The notes beneath the pieces are model-generated. The model saw nothing but the letters and a program-made list of their open reading frames with translations, was not told the DNA's origin and did not search any database. From Alphaproteobacteria bacterium (lineage in GTDB: Bacteria; Pseudomonadota; Alphaproteobacteria; Micavibrionales; Micavibrionaceae): a stretch of DNA of 8,475 nt. This document shows positions 5,779-8,475 of the stretch, piece by piece; the first letter of the stretch is position 1, and each line of letters starts with the position of its first letter. The DNA lies in assembly GCA_030639165.1 (NCBI GenBank), contig DAOWDF010000256.1:1-8475 (forward strand). The letters run 5' to 3'. Position numbers and translations under genes: made by a program.

Positions 5779-6849
5779 TTAGAAGTTGATTTGTGTTCCA
5801 AGAAGAACAGCAGTACCGTCTGTGTCAGCTGTTGTACCAGCAACATCGCGATCTAGGAATTGAACTGATCCACGGAAAGACATTCCTGGGCCATATTCAT
5901 AGTTAACACCAGCAGTGTAACGATCAAATTCATCGCCGCCATCTGTGTCTTGGTTAAGGTATGATGCACCAAGTTTGAATGCGCCAGTTGTGTAGTCAAC
6001 ACCAACAACTAGAGTATCGATGTCTGCAGCAGCAGTACCATCAAGACCTTGGTCATCTTCTTTGTAAACAACACCAACACCGAAGCCAGCGAAGTCTAGG
6101 TCAAGACCAACATTCCACTCTGTACGGTCATCAGTAGTTGCTGAACCACCTTCTTCTGAACCAAGAGCGTAACCAGCACCAGCGATAACACCAACACCTT
6201 CGAATTCACCTTCGTAACGAGCAGCGATTTCGTATGTTTCATTGATAACGCCAGCAGCATTAGTTTCAACATCAACACCATTTAGGTTAGATGCAGCACC
6301 AGAAGAATCAGGTGTGTATGAAGCACCAACTTGGAAACCACTGAAGATTGGTGATAAGTATGTTACTTTATCATTTTTACCAGCAACATTAACCATGTCA
6401 TAGTCAAGGCGAGTATTGCTTAGGCCAGTTGCAGCGAAAGGCTGCAAGTACTGACGAACACCATCGATGTTTGAGTCAGCTGAAGGAGCAGCAACTTGTA
6501 GAAGGTAACCAGCACCATCTTCTGTACCAACATTTACACGACCCCAGTCACCTGAGAAGTAAACATATGTTTCATCTGGGTTAATGCTAGTATCAGCATC
6601 AGCAGTTATTTCAACGTGAACACCAACGCTTAGACCATTGTCTAGTGTAGTTTCGCCACCAAAGTGAAGCTCTGTATCACGGATGATGTCAAAGCCAGTT
6701 GCTTCTTGTAGAGTTGTTTCATCTTGGTCTACGAATACGCCGTAACCTTTGAAGAAGCCACCTAGTTCTAGGTCGATTTCAGCGTGAGCAGGAGCAGCGG
6801 CAAAAGCCAAACCACTTACAGCAACACTAGCAAGTAATAATTTTTTCAT
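5779..6849 (-). CDS. Outer membrane porin (Gram-negative porin family)
   Basis: This is a 356-aa general diffusion porin, expected as a beta-barrel (16 strands typical of the family) in the outer membrane for small hydrophilic solutes. A classical signal peptide is present: MKKLLL, a hydrophobic core, and cleavage after AHA at residue 23. The mature start EIDLELGGFFKGYG is a typical first strand. Alternating strands follow, with acidic, Gly/Asn/Thr-rich loops and YVYFSGDWGRVNVGTEDGAG (about 94-113), a conserved porin segment. The last residue is Phe (QINF), the signal for BAM-mediated assembly. Codon use is strongly biased to a small set (GCT, GTT, ACT, GGT), unlike the neighbours, which indicates high expression. 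The Shine-Dalgarno GAGGA lies 7 bases before the ATG and a strong terminator follows. The substrate cannot be read from the sequence. Confidence 0.95.
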   Translation of the reverse strand: MKKLLLASVAVSGLAFAAAPAHAEIDLELGGFFKGYGVFVDQDETTLQEATGFDIIRDTELHFGGETTLDNGLSVGVHVEITADADTSINPDETYVYFSGDWGRVNVGTEDGAGYLLQVAAPSADSNIDGVRQYLQPFAATGLSNTRLDYDMVNVAGKNDKVTYLSPIFSGFQVGASYTPDSSGAASNLNGVDVETNAAGVINETYEIAARYEGEFEGVGVIAGAGYALGSEEGGSATTDDRTEWNVGLDLDFAGFGVGVVYKEDDQGLDGTAAADIDTLVVGVDYTTGAFKLGASYLNQDTDGGDEFDRYTAGVNYEYGPGMSFRGSVQFLDRDVAGTTADTDGTAVLLGTQINF

Positions 6850-6959
6850 TTTAGTTTCCTCGCAATCATACTTTATAAGGCATGATTATTGTTTAAGTTA
6901 AGATCCAAAAGTAGATCAATAAATAAAATTTGCCCCCCACCGAAGCAGTGAACATCGAC

Positions 6960-6988
6960 ATTACGCCATTATATTGTTTCATCGTCAA
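6960..6988 (-). promoter_or_regulatory. Possible sigma-70-type promoter of the porin
   Basis: On the minus strand TTGACG (6983-6988) is followed after 17 bases by CGTAAT (6960-6965). A better -10, TATAAT (6968-6973), lies inside this span but has no good -35 at the right distance. Either way the transcript would have a leader of roughly 100 bases before the porin ATG, room for post-transcriptional control. Confidence 0.4.
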
Positions 6989-7003
6989 TATAAAATTGTG
7001 TGG

Positions 7004-7043
7004 TTTTTGCAACATTTCGTCTCTGCGTTGCATTTTTGCAACA
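7004..7043. repeat. Repeated TTTTTGCAACA motifs upstream of the porin promoter
   Basis: The 11-base sequence TTTTTGCAACA occurs at 7004-7014 and 7033-7043, 29 bases apart start to start. An inverted GTTGCA (7027-7032) sits between them and forms a perfect 6-bp palindrome with TGCAAC at 7037-7042 (loop TTTT). The arrangement resembles a cluster of regulator binding sites. It lies just upstream of the predicted porin promoter and about 110 bases before the lipoprotein gene. Confidence 0.55.
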
Positions 7044-7152
7044 GGGGGCAGGCGACGACTTGGATGGCTATTGAATAAAGACGCTTGAAGGTGGTGGAGT
7101 CGCATGCTAGTTAAATACATCAATAAAATATATTTTAGGATGATGTAAAGCA

Positions 7153-7701
7153 ATGATAAAGCATAATAGTAAGCCTTTCTTAATTCTGATGGGTGGAGTT
7201 GCACTTAGCCTTTCCGCCTGTAGTAATATTAAAACCGAAGCGAAATATCCTAGTGGTTTGGATAGAAGTGTCACGGGCGAAGATATCTATGGCGAGAAAC
7301 AAAGTGTTTTAGGCGTAGGCGGCTTTAAGGCATTAAGCCGTAAAAGCAAAAAAGATGGAGCAGGTGAGGGCGGCATTGGCGTAAATAGTTTTCTATGGCG
7401 CGCGACTTTAGATACTTTATCATTCATGCCCATAGCTAGCGCTGATCCATTTGGCGGAGTTATTCTGACTGATTGGTACGCAGATTCTGATAACCCTAAT
7501 GAGCGCATTAAAATAAATGCCTTTATAATGAGCCGTGAGCTGAAAGCTGAAGGCGTTCGTGTTCGTACATTCCGTCAAGTAATGAAGAATGGAGCTTGGA
7601 GAGATGCTGATGTTTCTAAGGATACCGCTCGTAAATTAGAAGATACAATTATTACGCGTGCGCGTCAGTTGCGCATAGCTCACTTAGCTAATGAAGAATA
7701 A
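7153..7701 (+). CDS. DUF3576 domain-containing lipoprotein
   Basis: This 182-aa envelope lipoprotein belongs to the DUF3576 family, found in alphaproteobacteria; its function is unknown. The signal sequence (MIKHNSKPFLILMGGVALS) ends in a lipobox LSAC at 20-23, so Cys23 should be lipidated. The family core is GIGVNSFLWRATLDTLSFMP (about 75-94), ASADPFGGVILTDWY (about 97-111), NERIKINAFIMSRELKAEGVRVRTFRQ, and a C-terminal helix with KLEDTIITRARQLRI. Length and order look complete. An AGGA lies about 12 bases before the ATG, slightly far. leuS starts 6 bases after the stop, so the two are probably cotranscribed. This DUF3576-leuS pairing is one I recall from alphaproteobacteria, and it puts the lipoprotein gene beside housekeeping rather than stress genes. 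Confidence 0.92.
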   Translation: MIKHNSKPFLILMGGVALSLSACSNIKTEAKYPSGLDRSVTGEDIYGEKQSVLGVGGFKALSRKSKKDGAGEGGIGVNSFLWRATLDTLSFMPIASADPFGGVILTDWYADSDNPNERIKINAFIMSRELKAEGVRVRTFRQVMKNGAWRDADVSKDTARKLEDTIITRARQLRIAHLANEE

Positions 7702-7707
7702 ATAAAA

Positions 7708-8475
7708 ATGACAGAGCGTTATAATATAAAAGAGTCCGAAAATAAGTGGCGCAAAACTTGGTCTGATCGTGACTGCTTTGCTGTAAGTGAAGAGTCTGAT
7801 AAGCCTAAATACTATGTGCTGGAGATGTTTCCCTACCCATCTGGGCGTATCCATGTTGGTCATGTACGTAATTATACGCTCGGTGATGTAGTCGCGCGTT
7901 ATAAAAATGCTCAAGGGTTTAACGTGCTTCATCCGATGGGCTGGGATGCGTTTGGGCTGCCAGCAGAAAATGCAGCGATTGAGCGCGGTGAGCATCCAGC
8001 AAAATGGACGCATGAGAATATAGATTCTATGCGCGATCAGTTAAAAGCAATGGGGCTATCAATTGATTGGTCACGTGAGTTCGCAACTTGTGACCCTGAA
8101 TATTACGTGCATGAGCAGCGCATGTTCCTGAAATTCCTTGAGCAAGGCATAGCCTACCGTAAGGAATCTGTTGTAAATTGGGATCCTGTTGATAATACCG
8201 TGCTGGCTAATGAGCAAGTTATAGATGGCTGTGGTTGGCGCACTGGAGCACCTGTTGAGCGTAAGAAGCTTAACCAATGGTCTTTGAAAATCACCGATTA
8301 CGCGGAGGAGCTTTTAACCTCCCTTGATACGCTTGATGGCTGGCCTGATAAAGTTAAAACTATGCAGGAAAACTGGATAGGTAAATCTGTTGGGCTGCAG
8401 TTTAAATGGGATATAGTCGGCAGCGATGATAAAATAGAGGTCTATACAACCCGCCCCGATACATTATTCGGCGCA
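7708..8475 (+). CDS. leuS: Leucyl-tRNA synthetase, 5' part (3' end outside window)
   Basis: LeuRS charges tRNA-Leu with leucine in the cytoplasm. The first 256 codons are present and the frame runs off the window; bacterial LeuRS is usually about 860 aa. The sequence opens with the typical YNIKESENKWRKTW. The class I Rossmann catalytic domain shows EMFPYPSG (39-46) and the HIGH-type signature as HVGH at 49-52. It is followed by NVLHPMGWDAFGLPAENAA. The usual zinc-module cysteines are largely replaced in NWDPVDNTVLANEQVIDGCGW, as I recall for alphaproteobacterial LeuRS. The window ends at the start of the CP1 editing domain, with its threonine-rich TTRPDT at 247-252. The ATG at 7708 lies 6 bases after the lipoprotein stop, with only a weak Shine-Dalgarno in the preceding codons, so translational coupling is plausible. 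Confidence 0.98.
   Translation, partial: MTERYNIKESENKWRKTWSDRDCFAVSEESDKPKYYVLEMFPYPSGRIHVGHVRNYTLGDVVARYKNAQGFNVLHPMGWDAFGLPAENAAIERGEHPAKWTHENIDSMRDQLKAMGLSIDWSREFATCDPEYYVHEQRMFLKFLEQGIAYRKESVVNWDPVDNTVLANEQVIDGCGWRTGAPVERKKLNQWSLKITDYAEELLTSLDTLDGWPDKVKTMQENWIGKSVGLQFKWDIVGSDDKIEVYTTRPDTLFGA

Larger units (their letters stand above)
6850..7152. other. 303-base divergent intergenic region between porin and DUF3576 gene
   Basis: It holds the porin leader and probable promoter (minus strand, about 6960-6988), a set of TGCAAC repeats at 7004-7043, and about 110 bases before the lipoprotein gene. I see no confident -35/-10 pair on the plus strand; TTGAAG near 7085 with TAGTTA 17 bases on is weak. 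No small gene or RNA gene is supported here. Confidence 0.7.

Noticed and set aside
6893..7204. 103-aa minus-strand frame across the porin upstream region
   Set aside because: It spans the porin promoter region and overlaps the start of the DUF3576 gene; the translation has no family signal.
7684..8277. Minus-strand frames under leuS (7684-8013, 8071-8277)
   Set aside because: Antisense to conserved leuS sequence, with no recognisable product.

Overview
The window reads as chromosomal DNA of a moderately AT-rich alphaproteobacterium, a Gram-negative. The signs are a C-terminal HslU, an Smr-domain gene next to hslU, an OmpR-type DNA-binding domain of alphaproteobacterial type (THTLETHIYRLRQKIE), a porin with a signal peptide and a terminal Phe, and a DUF3576 lipoprotein gene directly before leuS. 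Placement near Rhodospirillales or Micavibrionales is only an inference from gene order and protein style.

Layout. (1) 3-1073: 3' end of hslU (+). (2) 1084-2239: two minus-strand genes, an Smr-domain protein followed by an unrecognised protein, converging on hslU. (3) 2286-3077: a plus-strand gene for an exported protein, cut by one in-frame TAA, with the frame intact on both sides. (4) 3152-4952: an accessory block of an unrecognised gene (+), a small winged-helix regulator with a shortened receiver-like domain (-), and, divergent from it, a glycine-zipper protein (+) behind a full-consensus sigma-54 promoter. (5) 4949-5620: YggS-family PLP protein (-), preceded by a palindromic REP-like element. 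(6) 5724-6849: a strongly biased, probably highly expressed porin (-) with its own terminator. A 303-base divergent intergenic region follows. (7) 7153-8475: DUF3576 lipoprotein and the start of leuS (+), 6 bases apart and probably one operon.

Housekeeping functions (HslUV proteolysis, PLP homeostasis, leucyl-tRNA charging, outer membrane permeability) flank the 2.3-4.95 kb block, which holds the less familiar material. The best leads are the sigma-54 promoter with its glycine-zipper target and divergent atypical regulator, the nonsense-interrupted gene, the palindromic element with three competing hairpins before yggS, and repeated TTTTTGCAACA motifs upstream of the porin promoter. I saw no tRNA, rRNA, CRISPR array, transposase or phage gene. 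I do not claim a demonstrated new system.
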